Below, piece after piece: positions 1 through 10,112 of a stretch of 64,000 nt of DNA. How positions within the stretch are numbered: position 1 is the stretch's first letter; each line of letters begins with the position of its first letter. Source of the stretch: Thereva unica (Eukaryota; Arthropoda; Insecta; Diptera; Therevidae); contig OX465281.1 in the NCBI GenBank assembly GCA_949987705.1, forward strand, positions 9,030,001 to 9,094,000, given 5' to 3'. A program made the translations under genes and the position numbers. The notes beneath the pieces are model-generated. The model was not told the origin of the DNA. It made no database searches and saw nothing but the letters and a program-made list of their open reading frames with translations.

Positions 1-2081
1 AATTTCTGTGAAATGAGATGCTCGGATGAGATGACAACGGCCTCCACGTATGATTGACGGGTCCATCACGCAGGTTCACCCTGGGCATGCGTTCTTGAAC
101 GTAGCAGTCAGTCGTTCTCCCAACTTTTCGGTCCTTTCCTTGTTCCTTGGGTCAGATCAAGGTGTGATGCGTTTTATAAAAATAGCTCAGTCGTGAAGAG
201 TGTGATCCGGAAACCTGGCACCTCCCGTTTTAACTAGCCTTATCTGGGTACTGCCGATCTCTGGCGAGGGGAAGCACGCTTCTCCGCTAGTCGTGGGAGT
301 AAATTATGGACAAATTCAAACAAAAATAAGTAGCACATCGGAAGGAGCCACAAGTTCGGTTGAAAATATGGCTATGACCTCCTAAGCCCTTTCAAACCAA
401 TGGAAGCCCCAAACTCCCCGCTCCGAAAAAGGCCCTTCTCGCTAACACTTCCGATCCTGTTCCTCCTCGGGGCATGGATGCTGCGGGGATCAGGAGAACA
501 AATGGTGTGTGGAAGGGGCCAAGACCTAAAAAGACCGACCCGGCAAAGGCAGGTCACCAAAAACCCCGCCTGGTCGGGAGAATCCAAGCACCTACGGTCC
601 AGTTCCAAAAAAATCTAAGACGCGCGAAACCAAAGTGATATCCTTCTCAAAAGTTACGAAGGATCGCAAAATAATCGGCGTTCTAGACGAGAGCGACAAG
701 AACTGAAAAATTCTCAAACATCAAAGACGTTGGGTGCAAGTCGCTCTCGCTAAAGTTGCCATATGGAGGTCTTGAGGAATAACCTGGAACCTCCCCCTTC
801 ATACCTTGATGCCGGTATTAACCTAACCCCCTGCGACAACACTAAAACCGCAGAGCTGTACAAAGCTGCGGTAACCAGTGTCGGGGGACTTACCTAAATA
901 CCAATAAATGGAATTAGAACAAAACCCCAATTTTGGTTGATTCTAAGCTCTGTTGGGATTTTCAACAGTTCTTTAAGTTTGTCTCAGCAGCCCAAGGGCA
1001 GCTCCTCATGATCGACAAACATATTTCATCGGTTTTTGGTCACGGCGAGGCTGCTAAAAGATATGAGGCTTTAAAGAAAGTCGAAAAGAAGGTTTCACAA
1101 GTCATTGAAAAGTTGCGATAACTTTGCATAGGATCACGAAAAAGAACGTCAAATTTCTGGTGCAACATGACAATAGATGACTGCCGAGAACCTTGTCTTA
1201 GAGCCTGAAATAAAGGAAATAATTAAAACAGTCCATCGCTAAAAGCAAATCAGATTATGCAAGGAACCATTGTGCCAGAAGAGTGAGCCTAATCCTTCCG
1301 TTGAGAAGATGTTGTCGATCATAGGAAAATCTCAACCCCGATTACATTTACGGCACACCTAGATTAGTTAGCTCATGTCTTTGTCCTACAAAGTGTGAAA
1401 ACTGATGATCAGTCGTCCGTGACGATCCTCCGAAGTCAACCAGAAGGGATGCCGGGAATCAAGAAATTCTGGTCGGAGTTTGTTTGCTGCTTGAACCTGT
1501 AAAGGCTCTAAGTGCGGTTTCAGGCGAAAATGTCAGGAAAAAGGCCAGGGCGGTAAGCCACCTGTCTTTAGATGGCTCACAAGCAATGCAGTTAAATAAG
1601 CGAATATATTATGGTGCTTAATAATCTGGATGTGGTGATCGGCAGATCAAATTTAAATCCTACTAAACTCCAACTTGCGCCATTCAACTTAAATTTGTCA
1701 CCTCCACACCTGGGGAGTGGGTAGATCACTCCCGCTTTGAGCCCTTGGTAAGAGCAGCGGCATTGACCAAGATTGTATGAAGGAAAAATTGTGTCCTTAT
1801 ACACAGCTTAAGTGTTCTCCGGCTCATTTGTGGTTACAGAACTACATCGGAAGAAACAGATTTCGTGATAGGTGTGATAGGGGAACCAGGTCCATCTATA
1901 GATAAATGTTAGAGAAGGCAAGTTGACTTAAGGCTGGTTAAGGCTGAACAAATCTAATGGAAGGAGTAGGAACCTCATTGTGAATCACAGTTGCAATAAC
2001 TGATTCGATTCTTTCACCCAGCATGGCAGTCTCCCGAGGATAATGGAAGACGAAGAAGGTGTTTTAGTGGGCTGGAGACTG
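1..2081. other. unassigned region, no recognisable gene
   Basis: No protein family, RNA gene or repeat could be recognised here. A 62-codon open frame at 933-1121 (+) opens at a TTG, lacks an ATG start, and has a Lys/Glu-rich end (EALKKVEKKVSQVIEKLR). A coding-like stretch rich in Glu, Ile and Lys follows around 1170-1310 but is broken by stops. These could be remains of a retroelement ORF1, but nothing diagnostic is visible. Confidence 0.3.
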
Positions 2082-2303
2082 AGGCCCCTGTGCTGAAAGT
2101 TGAGTCGTACGACACGACAAGTCGTTTAAGTTGAAGAAAGTGACGTTTCAGTCGAATTACGACTTTTAGTACAGGGGCCTAAACTCAACTTATCATTTCC
2201 ACTCTAGCCCCCTCTGCCGAAAGTCGAAATTCGAATGAAACTTCAGTTTCATCCACTCATACGACTTGTAACGAAACACGACTCGACTTTCAGCACAGGG
2301 GCC
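2082..2303. mobile_element. MITE-like foldback element, copy 1
   Basis: The left end reads aggcccctgtgctgaaagt and the right end reads actttcagcacaggggcct, so the termini are inverted repeats; extended to about 27 bp they differ at one position. An internal pair of degenerate copies of the same end (around 2161-2180 and 2203-2223) makes the element look like two short inverted-repeat units joined head to tail. There is no coding capacity. A diverged copy of similar length lies at 50833-51066. Superfamily unknown; no clear target-site duplication. Confidence 0.7.
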
Positions 2304-2401
2304 TTAGAAATGAATGTGGAAAGTGTTCAAACTTCTCCTCGTCTAATATGCCGTCTTGTTGCTTCATCTGATGAATTCTGTGTTCGCTGACTAATACCCA
2401 G

Positions 2402-2522
2402 TACACACGAGCACTCTAAATCATGATTATGACGTCAAAATGACGTAGACCCATACAAAAGATATGGAAAGCAGTCTACGTCATTCTGACGTCATAATCA
2501 TGATTAAGAGTGCTCGTGTGTA
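2402..2522. mobile_element. 121-bp hairpin MITE with TA flanks
   Basis: Two 49-bp arms (2402-2450 and 2474-2522) are inverted repeats with about two mismatches around a 23-bp loop. The ends read tacacacgagcactct and its complement, compatible with a TA target duplication as in Tc1/mariner-type MITEs. Each arm carries the palindrome TGACGTCA, which matches the CREB/ATF core site. No coding capacity. Confidence 0.65.
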
Positions 2523-4091
2523 TTGTGTATAAGCATTAGACCGAGTTGTGTATCCTTCCACTACAGATAATTCCATTAAATACGACACTTTGGTTTTGTT
2601 CTTTAACAAAAAAAAAAAAGAAATTAAATACATACACTATCACTCAAAGCATCTCATACTTATAAAGCGTTAATTTTATCTACTTACACAAAATGCCATC
2701 TCCTACGAATTATACCATAATTTATCAAAATAATATTTTTAGGGAATAATATATATTATGGTACGCAGAAAATTGCGCAACCCTAGCGTCTTGATGTATT
2801 TTGTACAGAATAATAAAATTATTTGAAAAAAAAAGAAGCGAAAATATTTTTTTTTTCACGTCATCCCTTGTAACTTTCTCATAACTTACAACATGTGTAG
2901 GGATGCTGTTGACCCGAAGGGATAATTCTGTTAACGGATAAGGGACGAAGAAACAATTTCACAAGGCCAAAAAGTATAATCATGTCGAAATGAACTTTCC
3001 CCTGGTAAGGGAGTCGGAAAAAATGTATTATGTATATGTAACACAGCGACAATACAACAACAGCAACAACAACAAGAAAATATATATAAGTTAAGATAAG
3101 ACTCATCGAAGACCATTTTACCCCCAAGGAAGAGGGCGGCATGTTATCCAAGTAGATATTGGGGAAAATTTCCGGTGTAGCATGGAGAGAAGGAAGGTGT
3201 GGAGGTGTAGTGATTGATGGAGCAGATAGAGTTTACAAAATGTAAATGAAAATGAAAAATGAGATTTAGCCGAAGCTTGCGGTGCTACCGGCTTTCATCG
3301 ATTGAGTATTTTGGATCTATTAGCAAATTGGCCTATTATGTAGGTGCTGCCCACACCTGGGGTACTCTCAGGGATATTGATATAATTTATGAGCATACAT
3401 ATGAGATTCTGTGATGATCTGTAAAATGTCAGAGGTTAAATCTTATCGAAATCAGATACAAAAGTTTTAATTTTGGTGTTATTGAATGCTTTTGGAAAAG
3501 AAATTTATTTTTTTTTTAGCTAAAACATTGTTAGTGAAATTTAATAAAAAGTTCGGCCAATTATATCTTAGAATTTTGGCAGAAAATTAAAACGGTCCCA
3601 AAATTAGGGTATTGTATTTCGTATCCGTCAAAACTAATGTAGTGCTGGCCTTAAACTAGTTGTACATTCAGCAAAGAGGACCTACAGGACGCAACGCTGC
3701 GGCACTCCATCAGCAACAAATTCATTTCATACACAACCCTGTATTTTATCTACATGGGCAATTTGATAGCAGAAAGTAAATCCAGGAATTAAATCCAAAT
3801 TCAAATCTTGTATTTTGCACCTCATCCAATCCATTAAGGAAAGGTGGACAGTGATCTCATGGAATTTAGTATGGAGAGATTGGGCTTGACTTAGGTGGAC
3901 TCATCGGGAAGTGGATTTCTGAGAACATACCGAGCAGACTTTGTTTGCATGGGACTATACCATATCGATAAAGTCTTTTCACTGATGTTCCTGGTACTGC
4001 ACTGAAGGCGCCGTTACGTCACGGATATCCACACCTAAGTGAACTACTTTTTAATTAGGTGATGATCAAAAATGCTTTTGCTCTTGCATTC
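2523..4091. other. unassigned AT-rich region
   Basis: No gene seen. There is a short CAA-rich run near 3056-3076. Around 3650-3740 the minus strand has a faint reverse-transcriptase-like GVPQ motif, but it is too short to call. Confidence 0.3.
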
Positions 4092-4750
4092 TTAGTGTTG
4101 TTCTTCCGCAAAACCAAGGCGACCTATTTGTCTGCAAGACCAAGCCTTACATAGGCCCTTTCGCATCCTCCTTAAATTGCAGAGTCTTAGAGAGGGAAAG
4201 TCGCGAAGTCTATGCTTCCTTGTAAAGTGAACTACATCAGACTTAGCTGGGTTAACTCCGAAACCCTTTGTAGTAGCCCACTGAACAGGAGTATCCCATG
4301 CTCGTTGCATTATATCTCCTATTGTTGAAATGAGCTTGCCGAACACCACAAGTACAATATCATCCAACATAGGTAACAGTGGTGCACCAAGACTCCTTCG
4401 GGGTTATCAACAATTCGTTGACTGCTATATTCCAAAGGAGCGGTGAGGGGACCCTACCTTGCGGTGTGTCTCTTCCAACCCATTTAACTGCTTCCGAAAG
4501 CCCCAGACAACATTCGCCAACATTCATTAGAACTCTACTCACCTCTTACATCAGTGTCTGAGCTGCGGAATGAAGCGGAGCTATGAACGTTTGCATCAAA
4601 TCCAATGGTGAGGCTGGCTCCTTAATTAGCCGCTTCCTTTGCTGCATCGAAGAGACTGTATCTTTCTATATCTTTCCTATGTGGTAGGTAGGCAGATCCG
4701 ATCCACATAGCCTTGCGCCCCTTCTACTGTCCAAGCAAGCAGCTATATTT
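4092..4750 (-). pseudogene. LINE-D fragment: endonuclease piece joined to RT piece
   Basis: Relic of an I-like non-LTR retrotransposon. About 4555-4722 encodes an APE-type endonuclease fragment (WIGSAYLP, then SLFDAAKEAAN and GFDAN, the family's catalytic-loop context). About 4092-4500 encodes the RT active-site region: a DTPQGRVPSPLLWN motif corresponding to the usual GTPQG..SPLLW, then LDDIVLVVFGKLISTI (degenerate ADD box) and GVNPAKSDVVHFTRK. The stretch between EN and RT is missing, so this is an internally deleted, frameshifted copy. Other LINE-D pieces lie at 38250-38960 and inside the hAT-type element at 59635-60616. Class is secure; clade (I, LOA or R1 group) is inference. Confidence 0.75.
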
Positions 4751-4810
4751 GAATAACAATATATGTAATTAAGGTCATCATTAACAATTAAGCAGTTTCT
4801 GAGCTTACCT

Positions 4811-4888
4811 TTCCCATTTCTGCGGGATCGATCTCGATCACCGTTATGTCAATCTCGTCCTCCTCCGGTGTGAGAGTAATATCATTAT
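4811..4888 (-). other. coding-like fragment, possible exon end next to long-TIR element
   Basis: On the minus strand an acidic open frame (EEDEIDITVIEIDPAEMGK) runs to a GTAAGC that would fit a splice donor; about 65 bases further an AG follows a T-rich stretch, compatible with a short insect intron. The frame begins directly at the end of the long-TIR element, and a second acidic frame lies on the other side of it (8341-8476). This could be a host exon or a retroelement ORF1; no family is recognised. Confidence 0.3.
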
Positions 4889-5580
4889 TAGTCCAATCAA
4901 TCTACGGAATCACCATGTTAATTTCCAGACAATTGAAGGCAGGAAAAAAAAAATATGGGCGTGTAGAACACTTAATTTGAAGAATGATAGCGTTTTTTTT
5001 TACGGAACTGCATTGGCGAACTTAACCTAAAAAATTCGCAAAAGTCAAAAAACCGGTTTTTCGCCAATAAAACAAAAAGTTGAGCTCGGATTCGAAAAAG
5101 TTAAATTATAAAGTTATAGGTATTAAAATTATCTTTCAATTGATGTGGTACAAAATATTGGTTAGTGTCTTATACATGGAGAAATATGCTAAAAACCGCT
5201 AAAAATCGCTTCTTTTTCTTTTATTTTTTTCTTTTTATTGATGCGACCTAGAAACTTTTTATTTGGTAAAAATGTTGCTTTTGGCAATCTGAAAACTCAT
5301 TATTTTTTTTGGCTCGAAATTTTGCAAAATATGGGTGAAATTTCGATTTATGTAAAAAAAAGCGTTTTCGTAAAATCCTTCCTCTACAGCTCCTCGACCT
5401 CGTAGGACATTTTTTCGAAGCTCTTTTTCTTCGTTAAGAGTTGGACTATCATGCACTATAAGTTAAAATTGGAGTTTTTCAATTTTATATACAAAAAACT
5501 CCGCCGCAAAAAAGACAAGTTTTTTATTTCTTTATTTTTCGACTCTAAACTACTATTTAATAAAAGTTTATATTCTTTTT
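4889..5580 (+). repeat. left terminal arm of long-TIR element
   Basis: Inverted copy of 7618-8340. The arm has A/T homopolymer runs and ends internally at a sequence reading ctaaactactatttaataa, whose complement opens the right arm. The right arm has an extra tandem copy of about 20 bp around cttgtcttttttgcggc that this arm lacks. Confidence 0.75.
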
Positions 5581-5687
5581 AGAGAATAAATAGGTAATTT
5601 GGTCATACATTATATAAATGATAATAAAAGTTGGTTTTTTGGCATGGCTTTTTCCAACTATAAAAAATTGTTTCATTTTTCAATTTT

Positions 5688-6767
5688 TCCGTCACGTAAA
5701 GAGTATGGAGGACTGCAAACTTTTGCAGATCGACCTCGACACCTTTTTCTCTTGGTGCGCCAACAACAACCTGGTTCTTAATATTAGTAAATGCGAAGTC
5801 ATGACTTTTTGTAGGCGACGTGATCCTATAATTTATAACTACTCATTCTCTGGTGAGGGTGTCCCCCGTGTTAATTTAGTCAAAGGTCACGGAATTAGAT
5901 TTGACACCAAGCTAGACTTCTCTACTCATATCAACTATATTTCTTCCAAGAGCAGCTTAGTCTTGGGTTTTATAAAAAGGTGGTCCAAAGAATTTAACAG
6001 CACCCTGATCACTAAACACCTCTACATTTCCCTTGTCAGACCTTTACTTGAATATGCGTCCCAGGTTTGGTCTCCTCACTATTCTTCGCATGTTGGAAAA
6101 ATTGAGTCGGTTCAACGTGGGTTCGTTCGATTCGCATTGAATCACCTTCCTTGGGAAGACCCTTTGATTCTTCCACCATATGAATACCGACTTAAGTTAC
6201 TCAACTTAAACACTCTCCACAAGCGTCGAGAGGTGGCCGATGTTGTTTTCGTTCACCAGCTTCTTAATGGACGTGTCGACTCAGGTTTTCTAAGGCGCCG
6301 TGCGTCGTTTAGAGAGAGCCGATACAATCTGAGAGGACCACCGCTCTTACACATCAACTCCTCTAACACCAATTATGGCCGATTTGAGCCTGTTAATCGC
6401 ATGTTCATTAATGTAAATAAAAATATTAATGTTTTTAGCGTAAGCACTAACAAAGACCTGCTTAAAAGGAGTCTATTTGTTCTCTCATGACTGTTTATGT
6501 GTTTCGCATGCAATTTTTATTGGTACTTAATCTTTTATGTTTGCATGTTTCAGCTGAGCCACGGCAGTGGTAAATATTTCTCAGCCCTGCTGGGAAGTGC
6601 GCCTTCTGTGTTAGAAGGGAAACTCTATATATGTATATATATACATATATATTTATATATATATATATGTATGTATGTATGTGTATGTATATATAGATTT
6701 TCATGCTTAGCTGAAAAGTGCGCCTTCTGTGCTAGAAGGGTTAACTCTTGAAAAAAAAATAAATAAA
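5688..6767 (+). pseudogene. LINE-C copy 1, 5'-truncated, inside the long-TIR element
   Basis: C-terminal part of a Jockey-like reverse transcriptase. The open frame runs to 6490. It starts just after the YADD box: the homologous copy at 54.3-55.3 kb has YADDIKLY immediately before the shared RHVKSMEDCKLLQ. It then covers the palm/thumb region (WCANNNLVLNISKCEVMTF, LGFIKRWSKEF, VRPLLEYASQVWSP). The 3' UTR repeats a short block, gtgcgccttctgtg.tagaaggg, twice (about 6598-6625 and 6719-6745) around a TA-rich microsatellite, and ends in an A-rich tail near 6750-6767. The truncation point near 5688 marks a typical 5'-truncated LINE insertion. Cannot move by itself. Confidence 0.85.
6629..6696. repeat. 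TA/TATG microsatellite
   Basis: Run of alternating TA, TATG and TGTA units within the 3' UTR of LINE-C copy 1. Confidence 0.85.
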
Positions 6768-7617
6768 TTACTTTTATTGTTCTCGAAAAATTTTGTTATT
6801 GCAGACTTCTAGAGTTAAATTAAAAAAAGCTATAGAAAATGGCCCTCGAATTTCGAGTCCTGGATGCGGCTATTTGCATTAATTTTAAATATTTTAACGT
6901 TCAGGCAATTTTGGTCATAGTTCAAATAAATGTATTTTGAATCTAATGACTCCAACTTTTATAGGAAAAGTTGGTTTTTCATTATTGGTTGATAAAAGTT
7001 GAATTTAGAAGCTTTGAAATGATTTGAAATATTTAAACGTTAGCTGCAGCAAGGCGCACCGGGTCCTAGCTATCCAAAATACAGAAAATAAGCAGTTCAT
7101 TGCGACATTGCATCTGTGTATGAAAATTCATATCTCGAAAAATGATATGTCAATGGATGGTTTTTATTGTCGCGATCAACATGTCAGATCCCTAATAGTT
7201 TCACATTTTGTTATTTGGAATCAAAAATACCAAAAAATTGCCTTTTTCAAACTCCCTTACGGTATATTAAAATGCTTCACCTGATTAATACTATTGGCTT
7301 ATGGGTGCAGCATAGGCGCCCCGGGTCCCAGGTAGTTTATATAATAAAAATTGATTCGAACAACCAGAAATTACTACAGCGCGAAAAGTTAGAAGTGGCC
7401 GCTCACCAAGTAAACATTCTACGTAAAAGATGAAATTGCACATGATCCGTGCTGTTGAGACGTCAATAACAACTTGTATGTATGTAGTACAGTAAATATT
7501 GAACAACAATATGTCTCAAATTCACAGGTATTTAACAAAGGTAAAAGGCTCTGTTATTTAAAAAAATGTCTTCGCTGTTGACGGTCGTACGGTTAATTTA
7601 TTTTATTTTAAAATAAG

Positions 7618-8340
7618 TAAAAAGAATATAAACTTTTATTAAATAGTAGTTTAGAGTCGAAAAATAATGAAATAAAAAACTTGCAGTACAAAAACTTGTC
7701 TTTTTTGCGGCAAAAAAACTTGTCTTTTTTGCGGCGGAATTTTTTGTACATAAAATTGAAAAACTCCAATTTTAACTTATAGTGCATGATAGTCCAACTC
7801 TTAACGAAGAAAAAGAGCTTCGAAAAAATGTCCTACGAGGTCGAGGAGCTGTAGAGGAAGGATTTTACGAAAACGCTTTTTTTTACATAAATCGAAATTT
7901 CACCCATATTTTGCAAAATTTCGAGCCAAAAAAAATAATGAGTTTTCAGATTGCCAAAAGCAACATTTTTACCAAATAAAAAGTTTCTAGGTCGCATCAA
8001 TAAAAAGAAAAAAATAAAAGAAAAAGAAGCGATTTTTAGCGGTTTTTAGCATATTTCTCCATGTATAAGACACTAACCAATATTTTGTACCACATCAATT
8101 GAAAGATAATTTTAATACCTATAACTTTATAATTTAACTTTTTCGAATCCGAGCTCAACTTTTTGTTTTATTGGCGAAAAACCGGTTTTTTGACTTTTGC
8201 GAATTTTTTAGGTTAAGTTCGCCAATGCAGTTCCGTAAAAAAAAAACGCTATTATTCTTCAAATTAAGCGTTCTACACGCCCATATTTTTTTTTTCCTGC
8301 CTTCAATTGTCTGGAGAATTTCCGTAGATTGATTGGACTA
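7618..8340 (-). repeat. right terminal arm of long-TIR element
   Basis: Inverted copy of 4889-5580; differences are a few substitutions and one short tandem duplication of the cttgtcttttttgcggc block (7690-7735). The near-identity of the arms suggests recent insertion or ongoing arm homogenisation. Confidence 0.75.
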
Positions 8341-8476
8341 TATCTCTTGCCAAAAGAAGTTAGGCAGAGCCCCCAGTTTATCCTCCGCTGTTGACGGCGG
8401 CGAAGGTACGTCTGAGGTTCTGATATCCTCTTCGGATAGAAGTGGAGGGTCTTTTGGACCCAGGGTTAATAGGTAT
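8341..8476 (-). other. coding-like fragment on the far side of the long-TIR element
   Basis: Minus-strand frame reading GPKDPPLLSEEDIRTSDV and then GALPNFFWQEI, stopping only when it enters the element end. Together with 4811-4888 it looks like one acidic coding stretch split by the insertion. The two halves join in frame only under one choice of breakpoint, so continuity is inference. A possible splice acceptor (...ccaaaag) precedes it. Protein not recognised. Confidence 0.28.
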
Positions 8477-10035
8477 CATCAGGCGTGTTAGGATCGGCCA
8501 CTTACGTTTCTAAGTCACCCGCAACACCAGGTACATTGGAAAAGCCTGAAGCTCAGATGGTTCCGCTGGGGTCCAGAAACGCACTCTTCGTCGACCCGGG
8601 ATCTCCTACCTCAAAATGTCCTTGCGCCCGGCCTTACTTCCCCGATTATGGATATGGCTATTTTCTAGAGATCCACAGATCTTTGATCGGCATTCGATAA
8701 GGCAGAATGGTGCAGCCTGGATCTCTTTCGTCGATTAAGGCTATCACGATCTGACCTTTTAGCTATAGGTCTTGGTAGTAGCAGAAAGTGATTTGTTATT
8801 CTTTCTACGCTTAGCCTAAGGATGATTCGGTTCCTCAATGAACCTCTCGCGCTTTGGTGTTGGGAATACAGATACTCTCACACGCGCTAATGCCGGAGTT
8901 TGCAACAACGACCTTCTCCGACGTTTGGGCTAATATCCAAGCTAGTTTTTCCTCTTTATTGCTTCTTCATATTACTAATCACCACGTCAAGGTAGACTAC
9001 CATGTGTAGGAACGAGTTACTAGCATTTATTTTTGCTTCAAATTTTTCCTTACTCGATACTCCTATGACACTCTCAGCGGCATCAAATTTTCTTATCATT
9101 TAATGAATAGATTTTTCTTAGAGTGTCACCAGGGACTTGACGCCAATAAACTAACCTTTAAACTAAACTTACTTGTTTTATTTCAGTTGCTTTAATCTTT
9201 TCTAAAAAGCGATGAAGTAGCTAAAGCCCGCAATATCGTCGTAGGGTAGTGTCCCGCAGGTTCTCTGATTTTCCATATCTTTTCCTCAGTGGATTTAATT
9301 TCGTCGATGCCGTCAATTGGTATATCCTTCGCTGTTTGATTTCCTTCATTGGTTTTGTATAAAATCAATCTCTCGTTGTTTAATTTCCAGTGGTGTCAAT
9401 GTTTGGATTTTTTCTCCTTTTCTATACCATTCGTTATGTCCGATGATCGATGATCGTACTGCACTGACATTTCCATACAGATATACTCTTCGCTTGCGTC
9501 AAATTTGATACCAGTCTGCGAAAAGAGAGCGCTTCTACGTTAGATGACAGGCAGACTGTCCGCCCGAGTAAAAAACGGCCTTACAACGGGCGAACACCGG
9601 CCGCTTGGCTTTCTAATGGGCATATGATGGCCGTAGATTTTTTAACTATATTGAATGGGAGCACAGACGGCCTCACGACGATGAAACTTGACCAAAAGAT
9701 AGGCAAGTGCAACTGAGCTGTACAAACGGGCATATGACTGCAAATTTGAGCCAAAATAAATAATAAATAATTTGCCTCCTGGGCTACCGCCTCGTTGCAC
9801 AGGTTCTTCAAGTGCTTCGTTGTCTGTAGTTGGAAAGATAGTATAGCGAAGAGTGAAACAACTAGCTAGACGGCTAAACGTAGTTTAATTCCACTCGTTC
9901 CACTTAATTTTACTGCGACAGAACGCTGACTTTGGGAACTGAGCAGGTGGTCTATCCTTGCTTATAATGCTCATAGTCAATGACTGGAGAATGACTTTTT
10001 TGTAAACTGAGAGAGAAAATGGAGAGATGGCGAAC
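8477..10035. other. unassigned region
   Basis: No gene, RNA or repeat recognised. Short open frames here have no domain character. Confidence 0.3.
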
Positions 10036-10112
10036 TATGACGCGGGGCGGAATCGAACCACGGACCTTTAGCATGGTATTCAAGCGCCTTTATCCCTAGG
10101 CTAGCAAGACTG
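10036..10112 (-). ncRNA. tRNA-derived SINE head or tRNA pseudogene
   Basis: On the minus strand a perfect Pol III B box, GGTTCGATTCC, lies at 10049-10059, with an A-box-like TAGCCTAGGG about 36 bases upstream (10095-10104), the spacing of a tRNA gene. The T-stem and acceptor stem do not pair well, so a functional tRNA is unlikely. A SINE head or tRNA pseudogene fits better. A possible SINE body would run towards lower coordinates (CT-rich stretch near 10005-10030). No second copy seen in the window. Confidence 0.5.

Larger units (their letters stand above)
4889..8340. mobile_element. 3.45-kb element with ~0.7-kb inverted terminal arms
   Basis: The outer ends read tagtccaatcaatctacgga and its complement. 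Arms of roughly 690-720 bp are near-identical inverted repeats. They even carry the same 65-codon open frame in mirror position (5259-5456 minus, 7782-7979 plus), which is most likely a by-product of the duplicated sequence. The central ~2 kb has no transposase; it holds a 5'-truncated LINE-C insertion and unassigned AT-rich DNA. Foldback-like elements with long arms occur in several superfamilies, so none is assigned. A diverged third end is at 44326-44563. The exact target duplication is unclear: flanks on the minus strand are ...GAGATA and ATAATG.... Confidence 0.75.

Noticed and set aside
3640..3740. Minus-strand GVPQ-like motif resembling an RT active-site approach
   Set aside because: Only about ten residues match, with a stop straight after; no neighbouring RT motif supports it.
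5259..7979. Identical 65-codon frame in both arms of the long-TIR element (5259-5456 minus, 7782-7979 plus)
   Set aside because: The frame is duplicated only because the arms are near-identical. It has no domain, and A/T homopolymer runs make up much of its sequence.
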